NCBI GenBank assembly: GCA_022266195.1
Contig: WHVY01000002.1
Coordinates: 9,377,001 to 9,441,000, forward strand
Direction: 5' to 3'
DNA: 64,000 nucleotides
Origin: Tetranychus cinnabarinus
Taxonomy: Eukaryota > Arthropoda > Arachnida > Trombidiformes > Tetranychidae
Below are positions 50,336-62,637 of the stretch, in pieces. Under the pieces are notes generated by a model. It was not told where the DNA came from. It worked only from the letters and a program-made list of their open reading frames with translations, and did no database searches. Each line of letters opens with the position of its first letter. The first letter of the stretch is position 1. A program made the translations under genes and the position numbers.

Positions 50336-53300
50336 ATGGTAGAAAGTTCAGAATCTGCCCGGAAAAGACCTCATGAAGCTGTTGCTGCAGCCGTTGTAGA
50401 TGGCTCTTGTTTAATAGATGCATGCAATGTAGGTGATCTTGAAGCTGTGCGTAAGCTTCTGGATGAGGGAAGAAATGTAAATGAAATAACGGAAGAAGGC
50501 GAAAGCCTTTTATCTTTAGCATGTTCCTCTGGTTACGCTGAGTTGGCCCAGTTATTATTAGCAACACGAGCCAACGTTGAAGATAGAGGTTTAAAAGACA
50601 CTACGCCATTAATGGAAGCATCTAGTGCTGGCCATGTTGATATAGTAAAACTTTTGATATCACATGGAGCCAACGTTAACGCCCAGACGTCACAAGGGAA
50701 TACACCTTTAATGTATGCTTGTGCTGGTGGCCATGTTGATGTGGTTAAAGTTTTAATTGAAGCTGGAGCCAATGTTGAGGATCACAATGAGAATGGTCAT
50801 ACTCCCTTAATGGAGGCAGCCAGTGCTGGTCATGTTGCGGTGGCAAAAATTTTAGTTGAAAAAGGTGCAAGTATAAATTCTCATTCAGATGAATTTAAAG
50901 AATCAGCTTTAACTTTAGCCTGTTATAAAGGACATTTAGAAATGGTAAGATTCCTATTAGAAGCTGGTGCAGACCAGGAGCATAAAACAGAAGAAATGCA
51001 TACAGCATTAATGGAAGCATCCATGGATGGTCATGTGGAAGTAGCACGTTTACTTCTTGACTCTGGTGCTCAGGTCAATATGCCAGCTGATAGTTTTGAA
51101 TCACCTTTAACTCTCGCCTCGTGTGGTGGCCATGTTGAATTGGCTATGTTATTATTAGAAAGAGGTGCCAACATTGAAGAAGTTAACGACGAGGGATATA
51201 CACCTTTAATGGAAGCTGCTCGTGAAGGACAAGAAGAAATGGTAGCCTTATTACTGAGTCAAGGAGCTGATATTAATGCTCAAACTGAAGAAACCCAGGA
51301 GACAGCTTTAACACTAGCCTGTTGTAGTAACTCTCTGGAGGTAGCTGATTTTTTAATCAAAGCTGGAGCTGATATTGAAGCGGGTGGTAATACACCATTA
51401 ATGGAAGCAGCTCAAGAGGGCCATATTGAATTGGTCAAACATCTAATAAATGTGGGTGCTAATGTTAATGCTACCAATGCTAATGGAGAAACAGCTTTAA
51501 TGCATGCCTGTGAAAACGGTCACACTGATGTGGCTGAAATTCTGTTATATGCCTCAGCTGATTTAGAGCACGAAGCTGACGGTGGTCGCACTCCTTTGAT
51601 GAAGACTACTAGAGCAGGACATATTTGTACTGTTCAATTTTTAGTTTCACGTGGAGCCAATGTAAACAAGATTACTCCTACAAATGATGCGACACCTTTA
51701 TCCCTTGCTTGTGCTGGAGGTCATTTACCTGTTGTTGAGTATTTGTTAAGTCAAGGAGCTGATCCAACTCATCGTCTAAAAGATAATGCAACAATGTTGA
51801 TGGAAGCGGCTAAAGGGGGCCATACAAAAGTAGTTCAGTTGTTATTGGATTATCCTAACGCTATTTGTAGGTCTCCTCCACCAGAAGATGCCTCATCCAC
51901 CTCAGCACCCAATCTCAACAATATAACATCTCCAGAGCTATGTGATAATTCGACCACCACCACGGTAACCACCACTACTACCACGACAACTAGTCGTATG
52001 GTTCAACGAGGGTCAATAATATCAACTCAAGATACTTCGGATAACCAAGTAACTTCTTCAACAAGTAGTCAAAGAAAAAGTTCTTCAATTTCAAATGCTT
52101 CCGGTAAATATGGTCTGCCAAAAACATCTCGAAATAAAAGTTTGTCTTTCAACAAGCCATCTGAATCTGTCGAACCCTATATACCTCTACCTAAAGGACG
52201 CAATTCGTCTGCATCTGGTAAACATCTCGAGAGAAGTTTATCAGATAGCAGTGCATCTCAACTTCTCAATTCTGTTAATTTGTTAAGCAACTCTACTGAT
52301 AACTCTTCCTCATGTTCCTCTGGTACAGATGCTTTCAAAGATGCCGAAACTCTGAGTCAATGTATCAGTGTGAAGCTTGGTTCAAATGATGACCTGAGCC
52401 CAACTTCAAGGGAACAACAGATTCTTCATAAACAACAAATTCTCGAGGAGCTGGTCCGAGTTGAAAAAGAATTACAAGAAAAACGCCAAGAACATTTATT
52501 ATTAAACCAACAAGCTGAACAACAGCAACAGCTGATTCAAACACTTTGTTATGAAGCTGATTTATCTGCATCAAGGAATCAAGGGTTTGCATCAATACCA
52601 GCTTCCACCAATACCAGTCTCGTGTCCGATGATGGTCACAATCATCTTTTACAAACATTATCAGCCGATCAACAGTCTTATTCTTTAAATAATCTAACCA
52701 CTAATCTTTCCTCCCAAGCAATGTTACTCCTTGATATGTCAGCTCTAAAACAGCAACTGGAAGCTGGTGATCCTCTCAACTTTCAGTTACCTTCAAGTCT
52801 CACCGCTTCAGGTACTATTCCAAATTCACAGCCTATTCTTCTTCAAACATCATTTGGTGAAAGTAATATGACAAACTCAGCCATAAATTCTAGTAACAGT
52901 AACATCATCAATATTAGTAATGACAGTAGTAATATTAGTAGTGCTAGCAGTACTGTTACAACTACTGATACCAACTTTTTACTCAATGGTCTGAATAAAA
53001 CACTCTCAGATATATCAGCTTCATCAGTTGTGCCTCAAATAATGACGTCCTCAAGCTTTAGCCCATCCACAATCTCCCCTTCAACTTCTATTCCCGGTTC
53101 AAATAGATCTCGAACAAGGCAAACAATTAAAGTTAAAAATGCCTTTTCTAAAGCTCACCATCATCAACATCAGCATCAGCATCAACCAATTATACCCAGT
53201 TTTGATGCATTAAATCACCGAACATCTCCTTCAGGCAGTGGAACTTTATTCTCAAGCTCAGTGGGGCCTTTAATAGAGTCGTTTAATTTTTCCAGCATCC

Positions 53301-56300
53301 CAGTTTCTGCTGGGTCATTTAGTCAATCTTCTATTCTACCAAGTCCAGGTACCATTGCTACTTCAATGGCCTTACCCGTGATTACTTCAACCAATTCAAT
53401 CATTGCAGCTCAAGCTGAGTCAATGACACAAACTCCCTCAATTGATCTGCTCATTGAGAGTGAAACGCAAACTCCAACAGACGCTCCTTTACCTTCAACT
53501 ATCTCAATCTCCACCAGTACCTCTAGTTTAACTTTATCTAACGCGAAATTAAACCCAGCATCATCACCACCCCCTTGGTATCCTCCTATTGACTTGGATT
53601 CGCAAACGGATTCTAATCACGATACTGCTTTAACTCTTGCATGTGCTGGCGGTCACGAAGAGTTAGTTGAATTATTGATCAAAAGAGGGGCCAATATTGA
53701 ACATAGAGATAAAAAAGGTTTTACTCCACTAATGTTGGCAGCTACTGCAGGTCATGCTGGTGTTTGTGAGCTTCTTTTAAGTCACTCAGCTGATATTGAG
53801 TCTCAATCAGAAAGAACCAAAGACACAGCCTTATCTCTAGCTTGTTCATCTGGTCGTTATGAGGTAGTTGAGCTTCTTCTTGAAAAAGGTTCCAATAAAG
53901 AGCATCGTAATGTTTCCGATTACACACCACTGAGTCTTGCTGCTTCAGGTGGCTATGTTAATATCATCAAATTACTATTGAGTCATGGAGCTGAAATAAA
54001 CTCTAGAACAGGTTCCAAACTGGGCATATCTCCTTTAATGTTGGCTGCTATGAATGGACATACAGGGACAGTTAAACTTTTGTTGGACATGGGAAGTGAT
54101 ATAAATGCGCAGATAGAAACAAATCGCAATACAGCCTTAACATTAGCGTGTTTTCAAGGCCGTAAGGAAGTCGTTGACCTCTTACTTGATCGTAAAGCTA
54201 ATGTTGAACATCGAGCTAAAACTGGTCTCACTCCATTAATGGAAGCAGCTTCTGGTGGATATGTGGAAGTGGGACGAATCCTGCTCGATAAAGGGGCTGA
54301 TGTAAATGCTCCTCCAGTTCCATCATCACGAGACACGGCACTTACGATAAGTGCTGATAAAGGGCATTATAGATTTGTTGAATTATTACTTCAACGAGGA
54401 GCTCAAGTTGATGTTAAAAACAAGAAAGGTAGTTCCCCGCTTTGGTTAGCTTGTAATGGAGGCCATCTTGATGTTGTACAGCTTCTGGTCAATGCTAAAG
54501 CTGATATTGATAGTCAAGATAATCGAAAAGTTAGCTGTTTAATGGCGGCTTTTCGTAAAGGGCACGTCAAAGTTGTAAAATGGATGGTCAAACATGTAAC
54601 ACAATTTCCAAGTGATCAAGAGATGACCCGTTACATTGCCATGATAAATGATGATGAGCTTCTGAAAAAATGTCACCAATGTATGGAGCATATTAGAGCA
54701 GCCAAAGAAAAACAAGCTGCTGAAGCCAATAAGAATGCGAACATACTTTTGGAACAAATCGACATGGAAAGATATCGTGAGGAAACAAGGAGACTCGCTG
54801 CTGCACGTAGAAGAGAAAAGAAAAGGGATAAGAAGAAGGAAAAACAAGAAAGAGAAAAGGCTGCTAAAGCTGCTCAAGAATCAAAAGATCCTGCTAATAA
54901 ACAGAAACAAGGAGGAAAACAAAATAAGAAGAATGAAGAGAAAGTTGAAGTTGAAGAATCTGATTCAGATTTAGACGACGATTCTGACTCTGCTGAAGAA
55001 GAAAATATTTTTGAAGATATAACCGTTGTTAAAAATAATCAAGTTAATGAAAATCCCGTTAAGGAAATCAAGCAAAGATCTGAGGAACCGCAACCTCCTG
55101 TTAAAACGCAGGCTGGTCCAGTTGAACCAGCTCGTGAAGTGAAACCAATTTCAACACCAACTAAGAAAAAAGAAGCTGAAAAGAATAAGAAAAATTCATC
55201 TCAAAAAGAGAATAATGCTCTTTCCAGTCAAAAACAATCAACCGAGAAGAAAGATAGTCAAAGTAAAGATATTAAAAAGCCAAAAGCTTCATTGGATAGA
55301 TCGCCAATATCAAACAAAGGAAAATCAAAAAATCAAGAAAATTTAAATGTTCCTATTGATCGAGAAAACTCGCCGAATCACGAAAATCAGACTAAAACAA
55401 TGGCACATTCTGGTTTAAATGAGAGAAAAAATGCAGAAAAGACCAATGCTTCTGAAACAAATCGTAAAAACATCAATGATAATTTGTAAGTATAAAATGA
55501 ACTTTACCCTTTTCAATTATTTAAAATTTCTAACAAAATTTATCATATTTAAATCTTCGTCATTTTTTAGATTGAGTGAGTTGAATATTGAAGTTCCAAA
55601 GGATGTTACTTCAGAAAAAAACATTCATTCTCAGAAGAGTCCTTGTGCTACTGTATCAACTAAAAGCACTTCTTCATCCGTGTCGAATGTTTCCGTTGGT
55701 AATAGTGGCGCATCATCTATAAGTAATCAAACCATTGGTCTTAAAAAGGGTCAAAAAAGAGAAGAAGGCTGGAAAGAGGTTGTAAGACGATCTAAGAAAG
55801 TTTCGGTTCCAGCTAATGCAATCAGTAGAGTCATTGGAAGAGGAGGCTGCAATATAAATGCTGTACGAGAAATTTCTGGCGCTCATATTGAAGTGGAAAA
55901 GCAAAAAGGCCAAGGTGATCGTCAAATTATTATTAAAGGATCTGCCGATGCAACGCGGCATGCTCAACAATTAATCAATGGCCTTGTCAATGAAACTGAT
56001 AAAGATTTATCTCAAATCGTTTCACAACTCGGATTAAATCGATCAGCTAGTTCAAATGAAGAGGACATTTCTTTCAGTCGAAGTGGACCCATTAAGAGTT
56101 TCAGCTCAACTTCAGTAATATCATCTCAAGCTAATCGTCCTACAACAGCTGTTTCGGTGCCAAATACATTGGTATCATCTTACAGTTCTGGTGTTACTAA
56201 GTCATCATCTGTTAGTGCTGTCTTCACAACTGTGTCACATGCAACTTTATCAACAGGAGGCCCTGCTAGAGCATCGTCTGGTGTTGTATCTGTTCGAGCT

Positions 56301-59300
56301 TCGGCACCAATAAATAATTCTGCACCTCCATTTGGGGGCTCGGTATCTACTGTCAGCTCAATCAATGCTTGGACTTCACCTAAATCATCGATACCACCAA
56401 GAATGCAGTCCAATAGCTCAAGTCAATTCATAAACTCAACAGTCACTACCTCTTCTCTCACCTTTTCTACCAGTTCTCCACCAGCTCTCTCCTCAGGATC
56501 CAAGACAACCATTTCCTATACTACAGCAGTTTCATCGTCAAAACCTAAGACCGTTGTAAAACCTAGCACCCAATCTGTTAATAATCTGAGCTCAACAAAA
56601 TTCATCACTGGCCCAGAATCAAAGCCATCAACAGGTGCACCTTTTGCTGCTCCTGTTAGACCATTAACTCAACCATTTAATTCTGCATCAAGAGTAATCG
56701 GACCAACAGCACCTAATAAAAATGTAACATCTAAGCAACCTTTTGGTACTAACACTGGTAACAACAATAACAATAGCACTAGTGGTGGAAATAATGTCAG
56801 CAACTCTGGCTGTGTTAGTGGTATTAGTAGTAATAGCAATAGCAGCAACACTAATAGTAGTTCTGTAACCACTACAACAACTACAATACCACCTACATCA
56901 AATTTACCTACACCTAAAACTTCTAGCTCATCCAATGTCCCCGGTTCACCAAAATCATCAATACCCAATTCAACACCCGAGTACACTCCATTTAACAACT
57001 TATTTAGTAAAGTTGCCCAGGCAAGTGTTTGGGGACCTTCCAAGGAAGCCCATAAGCCCAATTTTGCTTCTGTTGCAGCCACGGGAATATCATCTGTGGC
57101 AACATCTCAATCAGCGCCTCCTATGACCATTACATCTTCTAATAACGAACATGAGCATATTTCGGTTGATATCTCTAAAGCTCCCGGTTATCGTGGCAAC
57201 TTGCATAGTTCACCTGGCAACGCTTCGATAACATCAACACCTTCTTCATCAGCTGGTCTCAATTTCGGACCTATTGGAAGTGGACCTAGAAACGCTCCCT
57301 GTACTCCTCCTCTGTCGACCATCCCAGGAATTGTCAGTTCATCTGCGCCAGTTCGTTCACCAATATCTTCTGGAACATCAATTGTCTCTGCAGCACCATC
57401 ATCAACATCACCTTCATCACCTCCACCTTCAGTCTCACCTCAACCATCAGCTTCTTCCTCTCAACCTAGAACAATGATGAAAGAATCAGCTTCTTCCGTT
57501 GATTTATCGCCAGCCGTTGTCTCTTCGTATTCTAGCAATACAAATACATCCAACATATCCTCAGGATATCAATCTTCAGTTTCTTCAAATGTATATACTT
57601 CCTCATCAATAGCAAACCATCCAACAAGTAAACAGTCCAACTTCAATCTTACCCCGGGTTCAAATGCTTCACGAGGCTATTCAACAACAACCACCTTTAG
57701 TCAACATCATGGCCCATTATCATCCGTTGATCCTATCCATCCGGCTGTGGCATCAGGTTTATCTGATCCTCATTCAGTTCATGCCTGTGTATCTTCAATG
57801 AATCCTTCTATGCCCAATTTGATCAATACTACTGTTCAAAGTAGTTTAAATCCCAATGCACCCGACTTCTCGATTCGCAGTAATCCCAATTACATACCAA
57901 ATCTGTCTCACCAACAAAATGGACCCTTATTAAGATCAGCAGCTCATCAACATCATCTACAAGCTTCTCAACCTAGAACGATGGGCTATCAAGATCTTAT
58001 GCCTAATGGTAAGTTAAAAGTCAATTTTTTCACAATTCTCAACCAGTTTTATCTTTTGTCAGGCTGTCAGCAGCATTTCAAGACCATTTTCAAAACTTAA
58101 GCTTCTTAGTTTCCCTATTGCTATCTGTTTAACTCCTTATTTCTTGTATGAAAGCATTTCATTTTTTCCTACTCAATCAATTTAGTCCTCTTAATAGTTC
58201 TATCTTTCCTTTTCCATTCGTATTTTTTGCTTACTCGCTATCTTTTTCCTACATATTGTAATTTTCATCCTCAAGGGTTGGACGCAAATTCTCAGTCCTT
58301 CTAAACCATTCATTATGTCTTGTTTATCAAATTGTTAGGAATAATTTTTTTTATATTGAGTTCTCATGTTTTTATTTTCATGCGTTCAATTTTTCTTACC
58401 TTAATTGGTAAAGTAATGAATCTACTATAATGATGTCCATAATTAATTCGTACATTATAATGTGAATTAACATGGCTAAAGGCAGCTTTCTATTATAATT
58501 TACTAATGTATTATTTTTCCTTCCCTAGCACAGTACACCTTATTTAGTCTCTTTCAACACCTGACATTCACTTACTAGGTTTTTAGATTACTCAAATTGA
58601 TGGAGCTTGATCGATACTTTCATCGATTCAATCTTCGATATTAGAGTTGATCGTTATAAATCCATCACCTAAAATTTGAATATCTGCTCACGCTCTTAGC
58701 ATGTGCTCTGAATTCATTTTATTTTGACCTTCATTCAGAGTTTTTTTAGCATTTTCTTCCGTTTCCTTTCCATTCTCACCCTCACTCAATCTATCTCGCT
58801 TTATCAGCATATTTTTCTCTATTTCTACACTTCTTTATTTGGAACATTAGTCTTAACCTAAACGTAGTTAAAATTGAAATCTGATGTTTACATCAAAAAC
58901 AATGTTTTACTCGGCTATTTAGATTGATTTTATGATGTAAAGTCAACATGAACTTATCAGCTAAACTTGTCTAGGATTGAAACCGGTCTTGCCCATCTTT
59001 TACTTTCTAATATGAAATACGCATTTTAAAATAATTTATCTCTGTTATTTTTTTGTTTACAGTTCAAGGAATCCAATTACAGAATCCGCAACAACATGCT
59101 CCACCATTGCACATGCAAATGAGAGCTGCCATTTTAGCTGCTGGAGCTAGTCTTCAAATGCAAACATTACAAGCTCAAGCTGCTCAGGCTGCTCAGGCGG
59201 CTCAGTCTGCGCAAGCAGCTCAAGTAGCCCAAGTAGCTCAAGTGGCTCAAAATCATGTGAGATATCAAGTTGGTCCTGCTAATGTACCCACACCAGGTAA

Positions 59301-60045
59301 ATGATACATATTGATTAGACTTATTAGCACAATTAAATTAACCTATGAGTTGACATTTAATCTAATACTTATTTTATATACTTTTCTAGGATTACATCCC
59401 CAGTTACAGAATCAATCAGCCTTAGGTGGAGAGTTCAATCCACCATCAGCAGAAACATTAAGACTTCTCCAAACGGCACTTACAGCCTTTCCAGCTGCAA
59501 ACGCTGTTCTACACCAAAGTCCACCCCAAAATATGCAACCCTACAATATGATGCAACCACCTATCAGTATGCGTCAAGCACAGCAACAACAAGGACAACA
59601 AGCATCACAGCAAACCCATCAACAGCATCACCATCCTGGTCAGCAGCCAAACTCACAGCGGACTCAAGCCGGAGGATCCAAAGAGGCAGATATGAGCGAT
59701 ATGAGTGAAGAGAGGAAATTACCTCGTCCCATTGGTACTGAGAGGGCACAGAAAAAGAATCCAATACACGGAATGTCCAGTTCAAATATGGGCTACTCAC
59801 CTGGGATAGAAAATTTACAACCAAATCTTTGGCCTTTCCCTAATTCAGTAGAGATGCCCTCGGCAGAGGGTAATGAATGGTTACTTCCAGGGGCTGGTGC
59901 AGCACCAAATGATGAATTAATGGCTAGCATGATGCCAATCAACTACATGATGAACCATAATTATGTTTCGATGAATGAAACTGTTCCAGAGCAACACAAA
60001 CCTGATTATACTGTTGGTTATCCTTATTTTCCTTCTGATATTTAA
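50336..60045 (+). CDS. mask: ANKHD1/Mask: multiple ankyrin repeats, single KH domain
   Basis: Four exons, 50336-55485, 55571-58008, 59063-59296, 59390-60045, in phase, give 2825 aa. Fifteen ankyrin repeats fill about residues 20-512 and a second block of ten about 1094-1418, the 15+10 arrangement of ANKHD1/Mask. Between them is a Ser/Thr/Asn-rich linker with a Gln-rich coiled coil. After the second block comes a highly charged Lys/Glu region, then one KH domain (about 1782-1860) with the GRGG loop in SRVIGRGGCNINAVREIS. The C-terminal third is Ser/Pro/Thr-rich and includes Ala-Gln repeats. Mask is a cytoplasmic and nuclear scaffold that supports Yorkie/YAP in Hippo signalling and receptor tyrosine kinase signalling. 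The start is the first ATG in the exon that precedes MVESSESARKRP; an earlier non-ATG extension is not supported. Confidence 0.95.
58009..59062 (+). other. Intron 2 of Mask
   Basis: A 1.05-kb intron between GTAAGT and TTTGTTTACAG. T-rich, with no coding potential seen. The frame of the upstream exon continues 30 codons into it before a stop, giving a possible read-through short form ending near 58100. Confidence 0.7.
59167..59250 (+). repeat. Coding Ala-Gln tandem repeat in Mask
   Basis: About nine units of GCTCAGGCT-type sequence encoding AAQ or VAQ triplets. The unit variants suggest repeat expansion under coding constraint. Confidence 0.8.
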
Positions 60046-61187
60046 TAAATAGTGTTGCAATGAAATGCACCATTTGTTGAAGGTTTAACTTGAGGCTTTT
60101 GCCATTTGCCTAATAATAAAAATGATATCACTCAAAAAGTAAACAATTCAAAATGGAAATTGTCATTTTTTCATCTTTTGTCAATCTTACTGTTTTGATT
60201 ACTCAAAAATGTATTGAAATCAAAAATTAATCTTTTCATTTAGAGTAGAAAAGAAATTAAATCTTTCCAGTTCAATTTAATAGAACTTTAATTGAGTATT
60301 TTTTCGGTAAATTTTTCATCGATTTCTTATAAGAAACGGAAATGAAACTCTTTATTCTCACTTATTCCATTATTGATGGGTTTATCGAAATCTTTGCTTA
60401 CCTTTTCATCAACCTTAATCATGCCCATTTCAGATCTAGTCAAATTAATCCAACACAATTACTTGAATCGAGCTAGAATAATTATTAATTTTGTTTTATT
60501 AAATTCGCGTGAAAATTTTATCAAATTTTGTGCAAAATTATAAAATTTAAAAAAATCAATAGCTACAATCAATCGATTTAACTGTGAATAATCCGCGTTT
60601 TCAGTCGCGTTTTTACTATTTATATTTATTCGCGATTACTCCAGACTGATTCATTTAAATAATAAAATTTGTTAATTCCTTCAAAGAGTGAATAAATTTA
60701 TTCAATCAAACTGTTGTAATGGATTTCCCTCTATCACTTACTGAGGGAATCATTTTATTGATCTGAAATGGGTTCAGCTATTCATTTCTTTTCAAATCAT
60801 ATGTTTCTCGTCGGCATTATTTATTTACTCAATTTGTGATTATCATTAACAGTCATTGTAAACGGTGAAAATTAAGTGAAATGTAAATCAATAATGTAAA
60901 CAATCAAACTTCAATAATGGAATCGTGTATCTTAACGAAAAAATAAAAATATACAAACAATTCGAATGTTGACACTGGCAACAAAACTCTATTGCAATTT
61001 AGATACAATAAAATTGACTCACCAACAAATTACATGATGATTATGATTAGATGTCGATCAATACGCATTTGTTTAAAAATAAAATCGACTTTTATACAAA
61101 GTTTCGTCCTTTCTACATCTTAATTGTGCTTTAAATGATTTGCTTCTGCAATTTTTTATCATCTGTTTATGTTTATGTTGATCAAAT
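60046..61187. other. Mask 3' flank and fucosyltransferase promoter region
   Basis: About 1.1 kb. AATAAA-like signals follow directly after the Mask stop (60045-60050) and at about 60113. The remainder is AT-rich with no coding potential. Confidence 0.55.
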
Positions 61188-62443
61188 ATGCATTTCTCGC
61201 GTCTGTTTAAAGGCGAATCGAAAAAAATTTGCTTTCTGCTCAAAGAAAATCGAAGCTGCAAAAAAGTCTCGGTTATTCGTGTTTTCAATATTCTTCTTTT
61301 ATTCACCTTTATAACCATTATTCTTACTACTGTTTGGATTGACCTCTCAATCTGGACACGTTTCAAATTATCAAACATATTTAGTTCCATCAATAGATTG
61401 AGATTTGGAAGCCAAGCTGATCCATCTGCCAGGCAAAATGAACTGCAATCAAACAACAAGTTGTTATCCTGGTCAGGCATAACGAAACCTTGGTTTATGA
61501 CCAACGGTACAATAACTCCTAATCCAAGTGACATTTCCTCGTCTCAGTTACCTTTGTTTCCTGAAGACGCAGCATCCTGGGACGATAGGATTGTTAATCA
61601 GTTAATGTACATTCCATTTGGTTATGATTCATCTAAACTCTTTAAACAGAATAAATTAAAGAAGATATTTTTGCTCGATAAAATTTCATGGGGACAAATG
61701 GTACCTTCTGGACAAGATATTTTCCTCCGAGACTCGTGTCCTGTAAATACGTGTCAAATTACATTTGATGATAAACACAAAACAGAAGCTGATGCCATTA
61801 TATTCAAGGTATGATATAATACGATTAATATTTCAATCAATATTGCAACTAGATCAATATTTGCAGATACAGCTTTTAAAAAACTTTTAAAAAACAATGA
61901 GAATGAAAACTTCAATAGCACTGGTATATCATCGAAACTTAAAATTTCATCCTTTATTCGCATGTAAAGTCCAAATGGCCAATCTTATAACCAACAATTG
62001 AACTTATTGTTTGCCCTCTTTGTCATTTAAGGATCATTATTTCAAACCCAAACATGTGAAGCCTCAAAATCAAATTTGGATACTTTATATACTTGAAAGT
62101 CCATTGCATACACCGTCATTTCGAGGTCTTAATGATGTCATCAATTGGACTGCCTCTTATCGTCACGATTCAGATCTTGTTACACCATATGAGAAATTTG
62201 TTTATTGCAATTCAAAATTTAAAGTAAGCAAAAGTCCAAGTTTACGCATTTGATTACAATCTTTGCAATATCATTCACATCTATCATCTAATAATTTGGA
62301 CAGGTTCATTCACAATCGGTCAACTATGCTCAAGGTAAAACTAAAAAAGTCGCTTGGTTTGTATCAAATTGTTCAGCGAGAAATAAGCGACTTCAATACG
62401 CCAGGATGTTGGCAAAGTATATTCAGGTCGATATTTATGGAAG
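61188..62443 (+). CDS. Alpha-1,3-fucosyltransferase (GT10), 5' part; gene continues beyond the window
   Basis: Three exons, 61188-61808, 62032-62223 and 62304-62443, in phase, encode the first 317 residues. The third exon ends in phase 2, so more exons must follow. The layout is a type II Golgi enzyme: short cytosolic tail, membrane anchor at about 29-50, then a stem. The GT10 N-terminal domain is visible in KHVKPQNQIWILYILESP, and the third exon carries the family hallmark KKVAWFVSNCSARNKRLQYA...KYIQVDIYG. The GDP-fucose-binding C-terminal domain should be encoded after 64000. These enzymes add fucose in alpha-1,3 linkage to N-glycan cores or antennae. The intron after exon 3 contains copy 2 of the palindromic element. 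Confidence 0.9.
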
Positions 62444-62637
62444 GTAAGCAATAACATCTTATTTTTCGAACAGCTCTATTCAGCTTTCTGCTCTATTCAA
62501 TTGAATTATATACCTTGATAGACGTCAGATCTGTAAATTCCTCCGTATTTTTCATTTGGAGCCTAATTTTATAGCAATCTATTTAATATTTTATATAACT
62601 CATTATCCGAGATTTTAGGCGAGGGAATGGACTGAAA

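Noticed and set aside
57274..57477. His/Leu-rich frames inside the Mask second exon, plus others on the opposite strand
   Set aside because: They are out-of-frame readings of the Ser/Pro/Thr-rich Mask region.
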